A stretch of DNA of 64,000 nucleotides. Origin: Bradyrhizobium australiense. GTDB lineage: Bacteria > Pseudomonadota > Alphaproteobacteria > Rhizobiales > Xanthobacteraceae. The notes under the pieces were generated by a model. It was not told where the DNA came from, did no database searches, and worked only from the letters and a program-made list of their open reading frames with translations. Below are positions 1 to 8,201 of the stretch, piece after piece; the first letter of the stretch is position 1; each line of letters opens with the position of its first letter. Location: contig NZ_JAAVLX010000003.1 of assembly GCF_013114825.1 (NCBI RefSeq), forward strand, positions 496,001 through 560,000. The letters are read 5' to 3'. The translations under genes were made by a program, and so were the position numbers.

Positions 1-2
1 CA

Positions 3-893
3 AGCGCCGAGGCGACCGCCGAGACGCCGGTGGAAGAAGTCGCGGCCGAACTGCCCTCGACGAACGAGGCTGCTTCGTCCGCCTCGCTGCTGCCGGACGT
101 CACGCCGTTCGCCGCGGAAGAACCTGCGGCTGAGCCTGCGCCCGCCGAGACCACGCCCGCGGAAGCCGCGATTCTGGACGCGCCACCGGAACAGGAACCG
201 GCGGAAGCGATCAGCGCCGCGGAAGTGGCGGCCGAGCCCGCAACCGCGAGCGAAGCTCCCAGTGAACCCGCTGCCGCCGAAACCGCTCCCGTCGAAGCCG
301 CTGCACCAGAGACGAAATCCGAGACGCCGGCGGAGCCTGTGCTCGTCGAAGTGTGGCGGCCCGGCGGCCGTTCCGATGAGCGCCGCCCGCATCATGACCG
401 CCACCGGCAGCGCCATCACCGCGCGGGCGAAGGCGCGCCGGCAGCAAGCGGCGACGGCGGTGAGGGTGCGCCGCGCGAGCAGCGCCATCGCCGCGGCCGT
501 CGCCATGGCGAGTTCAGAAAACCCCGCGAGGGCGCGCCGGCCGATGCTACGGCTACGCCGGCTGCCGAAGGCGCGCCCGCGGCAGAGGCGCGTCAGGATC
601 GCCCGCCGCGCGAGCGTTTCGAGGGCAAGGGCCGTGACCGTGAGGAGCGCCGCGACAAATTCGATCGCAACAAGGGCGAGCGCAAGGGTGGCCGCGACAA
701 GGGCGAGCGCGGCGGCCGCGATTTCGGCGGACGCGACAAGGGCGGCCGCGACAAGCGCGATAGCGGCCCCTCCCATCGTCAATGGGCGACCAGTGCGAAC
801 CCACGCGACCGTGACCGGCCGATCGATCCGAATTCGCCGTTCGCAAAACTGGCGGCGCTGAAGGAACAGCTCGCCGGCAACCGCAAGGAATAG
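3..893 (+). CDS. C-terminal tail of a large protein, probably a helicase (5' truncated)
   Basis: The frame is open from the first bases of the window, so only the last 296 residues of a longer protein are visible. The first part is rich in Ala, Glu and Pro. The second part is very basic and rich in Arg, Lys and Gly, with repeated RDKG-type units, and it ends in the short ordered-looking motif SPFAKLAALKEQLAG. Such tails are typical of RNA-binding helicases, and in rhizobia an SUV3-like helicase sits just upstream of the S4/fdxA/carD genes. No helicase motif is visible here, so that identity rests on context. The next gene starts 12 bases downstream, which suggests co-transcription. Confidence 0.7.
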   Translation, partial: SAEATAETPVEEVAAELPSTNEAASSASLLPDVTPFAAEEPAAEPAPAETTPAEAAILDAPPEQEPAEAISAAEVAAEPATASEAPSEPAAAETAPVEAAAPETKSETPAEPVLVEVWRPGGRSDERRPHHDRHRQRHHRAGEGAPAASGDGGEGAPREQRHRRGRRHGEFRKPREGAPADATATPAAEGAPAAEARQDRPPRERFEGKGRDREERRDKFDRNKGERKGGRDKGERGGRDFGGRDKGGRDKRDSGPSHRQWATSANPRDRDRPIDPNSPFAKLAALKEQLAGNRKE

Positions 894-905
894 TCGAGCA
901 AATAT

Positions 906-1175
906 TTGGAGCGGCAGCGTCTCGACAAATGGCTGTGGCATGCGCGGGTGGTGAAGGCCCGCACCTCGGCTGCCGCCCTCGTCGAGGCCGGTCATGTCCG
1001 CATCAACGGCGTGCGCGAAATGGCGCCGGGACATTCGGTGAAGGTCGGCGACGTCTTGACGATCGGGCTCGATCGCACCGTACGCATCCTCAAAGTCGTG
1101 GGTTTTTCCGAGCGGCGCGGGGATGCTGCGGCCGCGCGCGTGCTCTACGACGATTTGCAGATTGGCAAACAATAA
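906..1175 (+). CDS. S4-domain RNA-binding protein (Hsp15-like)
   Basis: An 89-residue protein that is little more than one S4 domain. The N-terminal RLDKWLWHARVVKARTSAA and the following GHVRINGVRE carry the S4 fold signature seen in Hsp15 (HslR). Hsp15 binds 50S subunits carrying stalled nascent chains; whether this protein does the same is inference. The start is TTG at 906, the only start that keeps the RLDKWLW motif. It follows the preceding basic RNA-binding tail by 12 bases, so both probably act in RNA metabolism from one transcript. Confidence 0.85.
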   Translation: MERQRLDKWLWHARVVKARTSAAALVEAGHVRINGVREMAPGHSVKVGDVLTIGLDRTVRILKVVGFSERRGDAAAARVLYDDLQIGKQ

Positions 1176-1299
1176 CTATCTGCGCAGGGCACGCAGGGAC
1201 GCCTGAAAAACGGCCGCTAAGGGCCCGCTGCTTCCCTTGCAGCAGCGCACCGCATGCGCTACGCAAACCCCGGAAAACTGATCCGTTTCGGAGCGTTGG

Positions 1300-1638
1300 A
1301 TGACTTACGTCGTCACTGAAGCCTGCATCAAGTGCAAGTATACCGACTGCGTTGAGGTCTGCCCCGTAGACTGCTTCTACGAGGGCGAGAACATGCTGGT
1401 CATCCATCCCGACGAATGCATCGACTGTGGCGTCTGCGAACCCGAGTGTCCTGCGGATGCCATCAAGCCCGACACCGAGCCCGGCCTGGAGAAGTGGCTC
1501 GAGGTCAACACCGAATACGCCAAGAGTTGGCCCAACATCACCCAGAAGAAGGATGCCCCGCCGGACGCGAAAGAATTCGAAGGTGTCGAGGGCAAGTTCG
1601 AGAAATATTTTTCCAAGGAGCCCGGTAGCGGCGATTAA
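1300..1638 (+). CDS. fdxA: 7Fe ferredoxin FdxA
   Basis: A 112-residue soluble electron carrier. Cysteines at 9, 12, 17, 21 and 25 and at 40, 43, 46 and 50 match, one residue shifted, the spacing of Azotobacter ferredoxin I, which binds one 3Fe-4S and one 4Fe-4S cluster. The extra Cys17 inside the first motif is what marks the 7Fe type. The C-terminal extension with WPNIT is also typical. It lies 124 bases after the S4 gene, an order recurrent in rhizobia. Its electron partners cannot be told from this locus, although a ferredoxin-NADP reductase gene lies near the other end of the window. Confidence 0.93.
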   Translation: MTYVVTEACIKCKYTDCVEVCPVDCFYEGENMLVIHPDECIDCGVCEPECPADAIKPDTEPGLEKWLEVNTEYAKSWPNITQKKDAPPDAKEFEGVEGKFEKYFSKEPGSGD

Positions 1639-1772
1639 GCCTGTGGATAAATTGAGGGCTGTGAGCCTGATTTTGGCCCCAATCTGAACCGAACGCGCTT
1701 GTCGGATTTAACCCTGTTAGCGGACTTATGCCGGAAACCGCCCCGTAAGGGCCCGGAACCCGGCGTAAATCA

Positions 1773-1809
1773 TTGATTTTTGCGGAAAATGTGCTATATT
1801 GAGCACATT
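1773..1809 (+). promoter_or_regulatory. carD promoter with overlapping perfect palindrome
   Basis: TTGATT (1773-1778) and TATATT (1795-1800) are separated by 16 bases and look like a housekeeping promoter. A perfect inverted repeat, AATGTGCT (1788-1795) and AGCACATT (1802-1809) around a 6-base spacer, covers the -10 box. A protein bound there would block RNA polymerase, so it is a candidate operator. The promoter sits about 90-125 bases upstream of the CarD start. Promoter and operator roles are inferred; the symmetry is seen directly. Confidence 0.6.
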
Positions 1810-1899
1810 ACAAGCCGATCCCGGCCATGCGTATCCTGTGGCCCCGGTGGGTTTCTGTAAAAACATCGAACAGGGGCGTGGCAGTTCCGCGCGCAGGCT

Positions 1900-2838
1900 G
1901 TGTCACAGAAAACGCGTAAAAAGAGTGCTTCCAAGACGACGAAAAAAGCCGCTCCGGCCAGCCGCAGCGCAACCAAAGGCCGTGCCAAGGCGCCCGTAAA
2001 GGAAGCCAGGAAGGTTTCGGCCACAAAGTCCTCAAAGAACAAAAGAAGCGCAATGCCAGAAAAGACTGCCAAGACCGCCGCGAAAGCGACGGGTTCGAAG
2101 ACCAGTGCCCCGAAACTTGCTGCCAAGGCTCCCGTCAAAACCCCTGTGAAGGCTGCGCCTGCGAAAGCCGCGGCGCCGAAGGCTCCGGCCAAGCCGGTCG
2201 CTGCCGCGCCGCGCGTCGAGGAGCCGAAGAAGGTCGTGACCCAGCGTCAGGGCTTCAAGGCCAACGAATTCGTGGTCTATCCCGCTCACGGCGTCGGCCA
2301 GATCCTGGCGATCGAGGAGCAGGAGATCGCGGGCGCCAAGCTCGAGCTGTTCGTGATCAATTTCATGAAGGACAAGATGACGCTCCGCGTGCCGACCGCC
2401 AAGGTCGCCAATGTGGGCATGCGCAAGCTGTCCGAGCCGGCGTTGGTCAAGAAGGCCCTCGAAACCCTCAAAGGCCGTGCGCGCGTAAAACGCACGATGT
2501 GGTCGCGCCGGGCGCAGGAGTATGAAGCGAAGATCAATTCGGGCGACATCGTCGCGATTGCCGAAGTGGTCCGTGATCTCTACCGTTCGGAATCGCAGCC
2601 CGAACAGTCCTACAGCGAACGTCAGCTCTATGAAGCCGCGCTCGACCGTCTGTCGCGCGAAATCGCCGTCGTGCAGCATTCGACTGAGACCGAAGCGGTC
2701 AAGGAAATCGAAGGCCAGCTCGCCAAGAGCCCGCGCCGCGGCGCCAAGGCTGAAGCGACGGAAGCTGACGCCGAAGCCGACGAGGCCGATGTCGACGCTG
2801 ACGGCGACGACGCAGCCGTGGCGGACGAGGCCGCCTGA
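1900..2838 (+). CDS. carD: CarD-family RNA polymerase-binding transcription regulator
   Basis: CarD proteins bind the RNA polymerase beta subunit and stabilise open complexes, mainly at rRNA promoters. The CarD domain begins near residue 117 with GFKANEFVVYPAHGVGQI and runs through the helical C-terminal part (MWSRRAQEYEAKINSGD, LYEAALDRL). Before it lies a tail of about 110 residues made almost only of Lys, Ala, Pro, Ser and Thr with AAPAKAAAPKAPAK-type repeats, resembling histone H1 tails. After it comes an acidic Glu/Asp/Ala tail. The start is uncertain: GTG 1900 gives 312 residues, while ATG 2053, with AGAAG upstream, gives 261. An intrinsic terminator follows directly. Confidence 0.9.
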   Translation: MSQKTRKKSASKTTKKAAPASRSATKGRAKAPVKEARKVSATKSSKNKRSAMPEKTAKTAAKATGSKTSAPKLAAKAPVKTPVKAAPAKAAAPKAPAKPVAAAPRVEEPKKVVTQRQGFKANEFVVYPAHGVGQILAIEEQEIAGAKLELFVINFMKDKMTLRVPTAKVANVGMRKLSEPALVKKALETLKGRARVKRTMWSRRAQEYEAKINSGDIVAIAEVVRDLYRSESQPEQSYSERQLYEAALDRLSREIAVVQHSTETEAVKEIEGQLAKSPRRGAKAEATEADAEADEADVDADGDDAAVADEAA

Positions 2839-2860
2839 AAGAATCCCGAGCATTGAAACG

Positions 2861-2893
2861 AAAAGCCCGGTCGAAAGACCGGGCTTTTTGTTT
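2861..2893 (+). terminator. Intrinsic terminator of carD
   Basis: A 12-bp perfect stem (AAAAGCCCGGTC with GACCGGGCTTTT) around a GAAA tetraloop is followed by a T-rich run. It starts 23 bases after the CarD stop codon. Confidence 0.92.
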
Positions 2894-2921
2894 TGAGGTG
2901 AGGAAATTCCTTCGCGTCCTT

Positions 2922-2952
2922 CGTCCCTTCTCCCACAAGGGGAGAAGGGACG
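2922..2952. repeat. Short palindrome of the CTTCTCCC/GGGAGAAG family
   Basis: CGTCCCTTCTCCC and its exact complement flank ACAA. Related palindromes recur at 3459, 14664, 45667, 54981 and 56626, always between genes. Confidence 0.8.
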
Positions 2953-3102
2953 TCGCCGGTTGACGAGAGAGGCAAGCTCACCCGAAGATTGGACAGTATT
3001 TGCAGTCACTTACGCGGAAAGTGGCCCAATTTTCGACTTTTTGTGACCAGAATCGGGGGAGAACCTCCCGACTGCATCCAGATCTACCGCAAGGGGGATT
3101 CG

Positions 3103-3444
3103 ATGAAAGGGCAGGTTCAGACAGTCTTGTTCGCCGTTGTCATGGCCGCGCTGCTTCCGGTCAGCGCGCCGGCCGCGCAGGTCAGGGAATGCAGTGCGGC
3201 TGTGCCCTCAAGTCAGAAAGGGCATTGGTCCTGGCGCCTGATCGACGGGCGCAAATGCTGGTACGCCGGCACGGCCATGATTTCGAAATCATTGCTGAAG
3301 TGGCCTGCCGCAGCGCCGGCAGAGGCGGCGCCCGTCAGTCTCGCCACGGAGAAGCGCAGCGAGCCGATGGATGCGCAGGCGCGGATGCTCGACGATGACA
3401 ATAGTTTCGAGTCGCGCTGGCGCGCGCGTGTGATTCCGGAGTAG
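3103..3444 (+). CDS. Small secreted protein of unknown function
   Basis: 113 residues. ATG 3103 was chosen because AAGGGGG precedes it and because the protein then begins with a clear signal peptide (MKGQVQTVLFAVVMAALLPVSAPAA). The mature part contains WSWRLIDGRKCWYAG, a Trp/Cys motif found in many small periplasmic proteins of Bradyrhizobium. It then has an Ala/Pro-rich stretch and an acidic, Arg-ending tail. No enzymatic motif is visible and I do not recognise a function. A longer in-frame extension from 2989 has no ribosome site and would bury the signal peptide. Confidence 0.75.
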   Translation: MKGQVQTVLFAVVMAALLPVSAPAAQVRECSAAVPSSQKGHWSWRLIDGRKCWYAGTAMISKSLLKWPAAAPAEAAPVSLATEKRSEPMDAQARMLDDDNSFESRWRARVIPE

Positions 3445-3458
3445 GTGCGAACTTCGCC

Positions 3459-3483
3459 TCCTTCTCCCACAGGGGGAGAAGGA
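3459..3483. repeat. Short palindrome, CTTCTCCC family
   Basis: TCCTTCTCCC and GGGAGAAGGA flank a short centre, directly after the stop of the small secreted protein. It is a second copy of the element at 2922. Confidence 0.75.
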
Positions 3484-3493
3484 AGGCGGAACC

Positions 3494-3583
3494 GTAGCCC
3501 GGATGGAGCGAAAGCGTCATCCGGGGCCATGCCGGAAGGAGGTCGAGGTAATCCCGGAATGCGCTGCGCTCCATCCGGGCTAC
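3494..3583. repeat. Intergenic inverted repeat with perfect 17-bp arms
   Basis: GTAGCCCGGATGGAGCG at 3494 and its exact complement CGCTCCATCCGGGCTAC at 3567-3583 enclose about 56 bases containing further GC-rich partial symmetry. It lies between the 3' ends of two convergent genes. It differs in sequence from the other repeat families of this window. Confidence 0.85.
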
Positions 3584-3600
3584 GTTCGCCGGGGTCGGCC

Positions 3601-5097
3601 TCAATCCACCACGATCTTCACGCGATCCCTTGGCTTGATCTGGGCGTGCTGGTCGAGGCCGTTGAGGATACGGAAGCGCTCGGTGGGGCGGTCGAGGCCG
3701 GACATGCGATGGGAGAGCGATTCCACGGTGTCGCCGGGCTGCACCGTGATGACCTTGATACGCAGGGGACGCGCGGCCTGGATTTCTTCCAGCGTCAGGC
3801 GGCGGAACGAGTTGACGGTCTCGCGCGCATTGCGCTCGCTTTCGGTGTTGCGCTGCTTGGCGGCGAAGATAAAGCGGTAGACGTCGCTGCCGTAGCGCAG
3901 CGCATAGACCTTGAACTGCCACTGATCGCCGTTCGCGGAAGCCGAAGCCACCGGAAAACCATTGATCATGAGGTCTTCGGTCGAGCCCTTGTCGACGCCT
4001 TCCATCCAGCCGGAATTGAGGTAGTCGGCCAGCGACTGTTCGGCCGGCACGCGCACCACATCGAAGCGCATCGCCTGCGTGCCGCCCTCGCGCACGCCGA
4101 TCACGGCCTGCGCGGTGTTGTCGAGCGTAAACGTCTCGGGTGCGGCAAAGGTGAAGCCGAGCTTGGGATGCAGGAAACGCCGGCCGCGCACAAAACCTTC
4201 GCTGGGATCTTCGCCATAGACGATGTTGTCGATCGCGGCGAGATAGGTCTCGCGGTCGCGCTCGCCGCTCTGCGGCGAGGTATATTGCCGCGCGCTGGCC
4301 TGCGCGTTCTGCACGCGCTCAGGCGTCGCCGGGTGCGAGGAAAGGAAATCCTGCGCGCGCGGATCGAGCGAGGTCTTGCCGGCCTTCAGCGCCGCATTGC
4401 GTTCCATCGCGGCGAGGAAGCGCGCCGCGCCGTAGGGATCGAAATGGGCGCGGGCCGAAATGCCGACGCCGATGCCGTCGGCCTCGAATTCCTGCTGCCG
4501 CGAGAAGCTCGCCATCGTCAGCTTGGTTTTTGCCAGCGCCAGCGCCGTCAGGTCGGGATCGTTGCTCATGTCAGTGACGACGCGCGTCACTACCGCCGCC
4601 TGCCGCGCCTGGTCCTCACGGATCGAGGCATGCTTTGCGATGACATGCGCCATTTCGTGGCTCAGCACCGAGGACAGTTCCGAGGTGTCGCTGGCGAGCG
4701 CCACCAGCCCGCGCGTTACATAGAGCTGGCCGGTCGGCAGCGCGAAGGCGTTGACCGCGCCGGAATTGAGGATGGTGACCCGGTAGGCCTGGTCCGGACG
4801 GTCCGACGCCGCCACCAGCCGGTCGACGGTCTTGCCGATCAGGGTCGCGAGTTTCGGATCGTCATAGGCGCCGCCATAGGAGGCGAGAATGCGCTCGTGC
4901 TCGCGCTCGCTCGCCGGCGTCTGGGCGACGGTGCGGCTCGGCTTGGGCGCGGCAACCGTCGGCGCAGCGGTCTCGATCTTTCCAAGATTCCCACAGGAAG
5001 AAAGCGTCAGCGCAGCGCACAACAGGGCCGGCGCAGCCAGAAGGCGGCAGCCCGTATTTCCTTCGCGCCGTTCTGCACGATGCGTCAAATCAGCCAC
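3601..5097 (-). CDS. M48-family zinc metalloprotease lipoprotein with C-terminal LysM-like domain
   Basis: A 498-residue envelope protease. LTLSSCGN puts a lipobox cysteine at residue 35, so it is probably anchored as a lipoprotein. HEMAH at 147-151 is the zinc motif, and EFEAD near 203-207 supplies the third ligand, as in M48 (BepA/LoiP-like) peptidases. The last 45 residues (VQPGDTVESLSHRMSG ... ILNGLD ... IKPRDRVKIVVD) look like a LysM-type peptidoglycan-binding module. BepA-type enzymes degrade misfolded outer-membrane proteins; that role is inference here. The start is GTG at 5097. A repeat lies between it and its convergent neighbour. Confidence 0.9.
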   Translation of the reverse strand: MADLTHRAERREGNTGCRLLAAPALLCAALTLSSCGNLGKIETAAPTVAAPKPSRTVAQTPASEREHERILASYGGAYDDPKLATLIGKTVDRLVAASDRPDQAYRVTILNSGAVNAFALPTGQLYVTRGLVALASDTSELSSVLSHEMAHVIAKHASIREDQARQAAVVTRVVTDMSNDPDLTALALAKTKLTMASFSRQQEFEADGIGVGISARAHFDPYGAARFLAAMERNAALKAGKTSLDPRAQDFLSSHPATPERVQNAQASARQYTSPQSGERDRETYLAAIDNIVYGEDPSEGFVRGRRFLHPKLGFTFAAPETFTLDNTAQAVIGVREGGTQAMRFDVVRVPAEQSLADYLNSGWMEGVDKGSTEDLMINGFPVASASANGDQWQFKVYALRYGSDVYRFIFAAKQRNTESERNARETVNSFRRLTLEEIQAARPLRIKVITVQPGDTVESLSHRMSGLDRPTERFRILNGLDQHAQIKPRDRVKIVVD

Positions 5098-5187
5098 TCA
5101 GATCACGATCCGACCGGAATCAGTGATCCCATCCCTTTTCTGCGCGTGATCCAAACGAAAACCGGTGCCCAGTTTTCGGATCAAGCG

Positions 5188-5973
5188 CTATTTCCCGCCC
5201 AGCACCTCAATCTGCCCCACCCGAAGCAGTTCGATCCGTGGTCCTCCCCGCGACGAGACAACCCCGCGGACACGAATCCGTCGATTTTCGAGCGACTTAG
5301 GTCCAAGGCCGGCGCTCTCGAACACCGGTATGATGCGCCTTGAAATAGTCGCAGCAAAGTCCCGTGTCCAGTTCCGCCCGAAATTCAAGTAGGTGACTGC
5401 CCCCGCCTGTCGAACGGACAGTACTCTGCCCTCGACCACCGTAAACTGCCCAATCGCGGCCAGAATATCGCCCGGACTTTCCGTGTTTTTTATGGCCGTG
5501 GGTTCAGCCCAGATGCCCAATTTGGCATCCCGCGCGGTCGCCTCGGCCGCGGCCAGCGCTGCAGCGCAATTTTTATCAGCTATATCGCTCGAAACCAGCG
5601 CCTCGCCGCGGCGCAGCAGCTCGCTTTGGACCGATTGTTCCGAGCCGGTCACGAACACAATGGCCGGCTGCCGGCCATAACGATCCGGCGTGTCGTCCTC
5701 GCCATGCAGCGTCACGTCGCGGCCAACGACAATGGCGGACAATGCGGCTCTGCCCCCGGCCCTATCGGTTCCAGCACGCTCGATGCCGGCAAGGCGGATC
5801 TCGCGGCCGTCCTCGAGGCGAAAGCTGCGCGCGTCGGTTACGGCGGCGACACGGACTTCGCCTTGCCGCTCGAATACGCAATCCGCGCCGTAGGCTCGGC
5901 CGACGGACGCCAGCACAAGGCAGGCGGCGTAGGCCGGAAGCGCAGCGCTGTAACGTAATGCCGGACCAATCAT
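5188..5973 (-). CDS. Secreted thermonuclease (SNase)-like protein
   Basis: 261 residues from ATG 5973, chosen because AGAGG lies about 8 bases upstream and the protein then starts with a signal peptide ending ASVGRAYGADC. An open frame continues upstream to 6057 without a ribosome site. The segment VTDARSFRLEDGREIRLAGIERAG, followed by DRYGRQPAIVFV and AKLGIWA, follows the beta-barrel pattern of staphylococcal-nuclease-like domains. The C-terminal half (YLNFGRNWTRDFAATISRR) resembles the second domain of alphaproteobacterial relatives. Whether it is still a nuclease is open: the catalytic triad is not obvious by eye. Confidence 0.8.
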   Translation of the reverse strand: MIGPALRYSAALPAYAACLVLASVGRAYGADCVFERQGEVRVAAVTDARSFRLEDGREIRLAGIERAGTDRAGGRAALSAIVVGRDVTLHGEDDTPDRYGRQPAIVFVTGSEQSVQSELLRRGEALVSSDIADKNCAAALAAAEATARDAKLGIWAEPTAIKNTESPGDILAAIGQFTVVEGRVLSVRQAGAVTYLNFGRNWTRDFAATISRRIIPVFESAGLGPKSLENRRIRVRGVVSSRGGPRIELLRVGQIEVLGGK

Positions 5974-6056
5974 AACGCTGCCTCTGTCCCGCTCGTTCCT
6001 TGTATGCTTGGATGGCAACGACATTGCTACCTGAGATTGCCACGCGGGGAGCGACA

Positions 6057-6549
6057 ATGGAAGTCAACGGCATCGCGCATATTTTTCTCACCGCCTCGAA
6101 TTACGAGCGCTCCCGCGATTTCTATCGGAAGCTGCTGTCGTTCCTGGCCTTGAAACCGGTGATCGACACCGAGACGACCTATTACTGCGTCGGCGGCCGT
6201 ACCGCGGTCGGCATCAACGCGCCGTCAGCGGAGCACGAGGACGCCGCGTTCGAACCGCAGCTCGTCCGCCTGCATCACCTCTGCTTCCGTGCCCGCGAGC
6301 GCGCCGACGTCGACGAGCTGCACAGCTTTCTGCAGACGCTCGGCGCCAAAATCATCCGCGCGCCGCGCGAAGATCAATGGGCGCCGGGCCATTACCTCGA
6401 TCCTGTTCGAAGATCCCGATGGCATCCGGCTAAAGCTCAATCATGTGCCGGGGAAGGGGTTGTTGGCGTATTACGCGCGCCTTCGTAGGATCGGTACAGC
6501 GAAGCGAAACCCATCCGACGCGCTACTTTCCGCGGGAGAAAGAGCATGA
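6057..6549 (+). pseudogene. VOC/glyoxalase-like gene broken by a +1 frameshift
   Basis: From ATG 6057 the frame encodes a VOC-fold start (MEVNGIAHIFLTASNYERSRDFY) and continues to WAPGHY near 6395. After that the family continuation SILFEDPDGIRLKLNHVPGKGLLA is found only one base over. An extra C at 6395-6396 restores the frame if removed. As read, the first frame ends at 6488. The shifted frame runs on through an intergenic repeat to TGA at 6549, overlapping the next start codon. It could be a real inactivation or a sequencing error. VOC proteins bind a metal and act as isomerases, dioxygenases or resistance proteins. Confidence 0.75.
6484..6516. repeat. Repeat of the GTAGGAT...GCGAAACCCATCC type
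   Basis: The segment matches, in opposite orientation and with few differences, 7937-7966. It overlaps the 3' end of the broken VOC gene and supplies the TAG that ends its first frame. Confidence 0.7.
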
Positions 6550-7823
6550 ACCGTCACTTATCTTGGTTTGCGTTACCGCTTGCACTTGTTGTGGGAGCGT
6601 CCGGAGTCGGCCAAGAAGCGGCGAGAGTCGCTAGCGAGGCTGCCCTCGGGCCGGTATTTTCAGATACCGGCCCCGAGGCTGAAGTCTACGGCGCCGCCGC
6701 AGGGTTTCCGGTTGGTGATCGCGCGAGCGCTAGTCAACCTGGATATCTCGTCGGCACCTACAGCCATTTCGGTGAAATGTTTCCATCACGGCTGGTGCGA
6801 CGCGCCGCGACACCCTGGCCGTTCAAGCGGGCGGCGGAGCCCGCGATCTCCTACCACTTCCGATCGGAAAGGCTCTCGATCGAGAACTATCTCGCCCGCA
6901 ACCCGACCACCGGGCTGTTGATCGCAAGGGACGACACAATTCTCTATGAGCACTATCAGTACGCGCGCACCGATCAAGACCGATTCCTTTCACAGTCGAT
7001 GGCGAAGACGATCACGGCGATGCTGATCGGCATCGCTGTTTCGGAAGGTAAAATTAAGTCGATCGACGATCCCGTCGCGGCCTATGTCGCCGGCCTCTCG
7101 ACGACGGAATACGGAAAGACCTCGATTCGGGACCTGCTGCATATGTCGTCAGGCGTCACCTTCAAGGAAATCTACGACGGAAATGACGACATCGCCCAGC
7201 TCTCACGTGATCTGTTCGGCGGCTCGGGGAAGGATCCCGTCGCCAGCGTTGCCCAGTTCAACACGCGCGTAGCTCCCCCCGGCACCACGTGGCATTACGC
7301 CAGCATCGAGACAGAAATCCTGGGTCTGGTGTTGCGGGCTGTCACCGGCGGACCCGTCGCGGGCTATCTCCAGGACAGGATCTGGCAGGCAATTGGCGCA
7401 GAGTCTGACGCGTTGTGGGCCATCGATGGCACCGGACAAGAAATCACATTCTGCTGCTTCAACGCAGTCCTGCGCGACTACGCGCGGTTCGGCCGTCTCT
7501 TGGCCCATGACGGGGCATGGGAGGGACGTCAAGTGATACCACGGCAGTGGCTATTGGACGCCACGACGGTGCAGCCGGCCGCCGCTTATCTCGCTCCTGG
7601 AACGGCCACGCCGTATTTTGGCTACGGATACCAGGTGTGGCTTCTTCCCGGCGAGGCGCGCCGGTTCGCTCTACTCGGAATCCGGGGACAAATAATCCTT
7701 GTAGATCCCGTCTCCAAACTCGTCATGGTGCACACCGCCGTTCGTCAGAAGCCATCGGAGCCGTCCTCGTATGCAGAGGTCCTCGCGCTGTGGTTCGCGG
7801 TGGTCGCGCAGCTTGGAAAATGA
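6546..7823 (+). CDS. Serine hydrolase of the beta-lactamase (class C)/penicillin-binding family
   Basis: 425 residues with a hydrophobic N-terminus that is probably a signal peptide. SMAK at 151-154 is the SxxK nucleophile motif and YAS at 251-253 is the YxS/N motif. The surrounding QSMAKTITAMLIGIAVSEGKI and HMSSGVTFKE are typical of class C-like esterases and 6-aminohexanoate-oligomer hydrolases. These enzymes cleave amide or ester bonds in small molecules or peptides; the substrate cannot be told. The ATG overlaps the end of the repaired VOC frame. GGGAGAAAG just upstream is the ribosome site. Confidence 0.88.
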   Translation: MNRHLSWFALPLALVVGASGVGQEAARVASEAALGPVFSDTGPEAEVYGAAAGFPVGDRASASQPGYLVGTYSHFGEMFPSRLVRRAATPWPFKRAAEPAISYHFRSERLSIENYLARNPTTGLLIARDDTILYEHYQYARTDQDRFLSQSMAKTITAMLIGIAVSEGKIKSIDDPVAAYVAGLSTTEYGKTSIRDLLHMSSGVTFKEIYDGNDDIAQLSRDLFGGSGKDPVASVAQFNTRVAPPGTTWHYASIETEILGLVLRAVTGGPVAGYLQDRIWQAIGAESDALWAIDGTGQEITFCCFNAVLRDYARFGRLLAHDGAWEGRQVIPRQWLLDATTVQPAAAYLAPGTATPYFGYGYQVWLLPGEARRFALLGIRGQIILVDPVSKLVMVHTAVRQKPSEPSSYAEVLALWFAVVAQLGK

Positions 7824-8201
7824 TCGTCGGTTTCGCGCAATCATTCCGCTTCGCGCTGATGGGTGGCGCGACTTGTCCGCCGTAGCTCATCAACGCAGGC
7901 GGAAGCGATACCCATCATATCTCCGCGCAAGGACTTGATGGGTTTCGCTGCGCTCTACCATCCTACTTGGCTGACGATGCAATGCTGCTTGCTGCACATC
8001 GAGCGCGCATCGCAAAGCAGTTATTCTCATCATGCCATGCGCTGATTGGTGGTGAGGATCTGTAGCGGAGCACCGCCTTGGTAGGAACTCGACAGCTAAC
8101 CGCGGCCGAATAGCTGCATCAGGGCGTGCCATCCCCGAGATATTAGGCTAACGTTTCGCCGCCGTGGCCCAGAGATCGGCCTGCTGTCAACCACACACTC
8201 G
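7824..8201. other. Gene-free stretch between serine hydrolase and cyclase gene
   Basis: About 380 bases with no convincing coding region on either strand. It contains one copy of the GATGGGTTTCGC repeat (7937-7966). I see no clear promoter or terminator. Confidence 0.6.
7937..7966. repeat. Inverted copy of the repeat at 6484
   Basis: GATGGGTTTCGC at the start and CATCCTAC at the end match the complement of the element at 6484-6516. Confidence 0.7.

Noticed and set aside
2032..3009. 325-codon minus-strand frame across carD
   Set aside because: It is antisense to the CarD domain and crosses the terminator; no motif or ribosome site.
3445..5343. 632-codon plus-strand frame
   Set aside because: It is antisense to the M48 protease gene, whose lipobox and HEMAH motif are clear.
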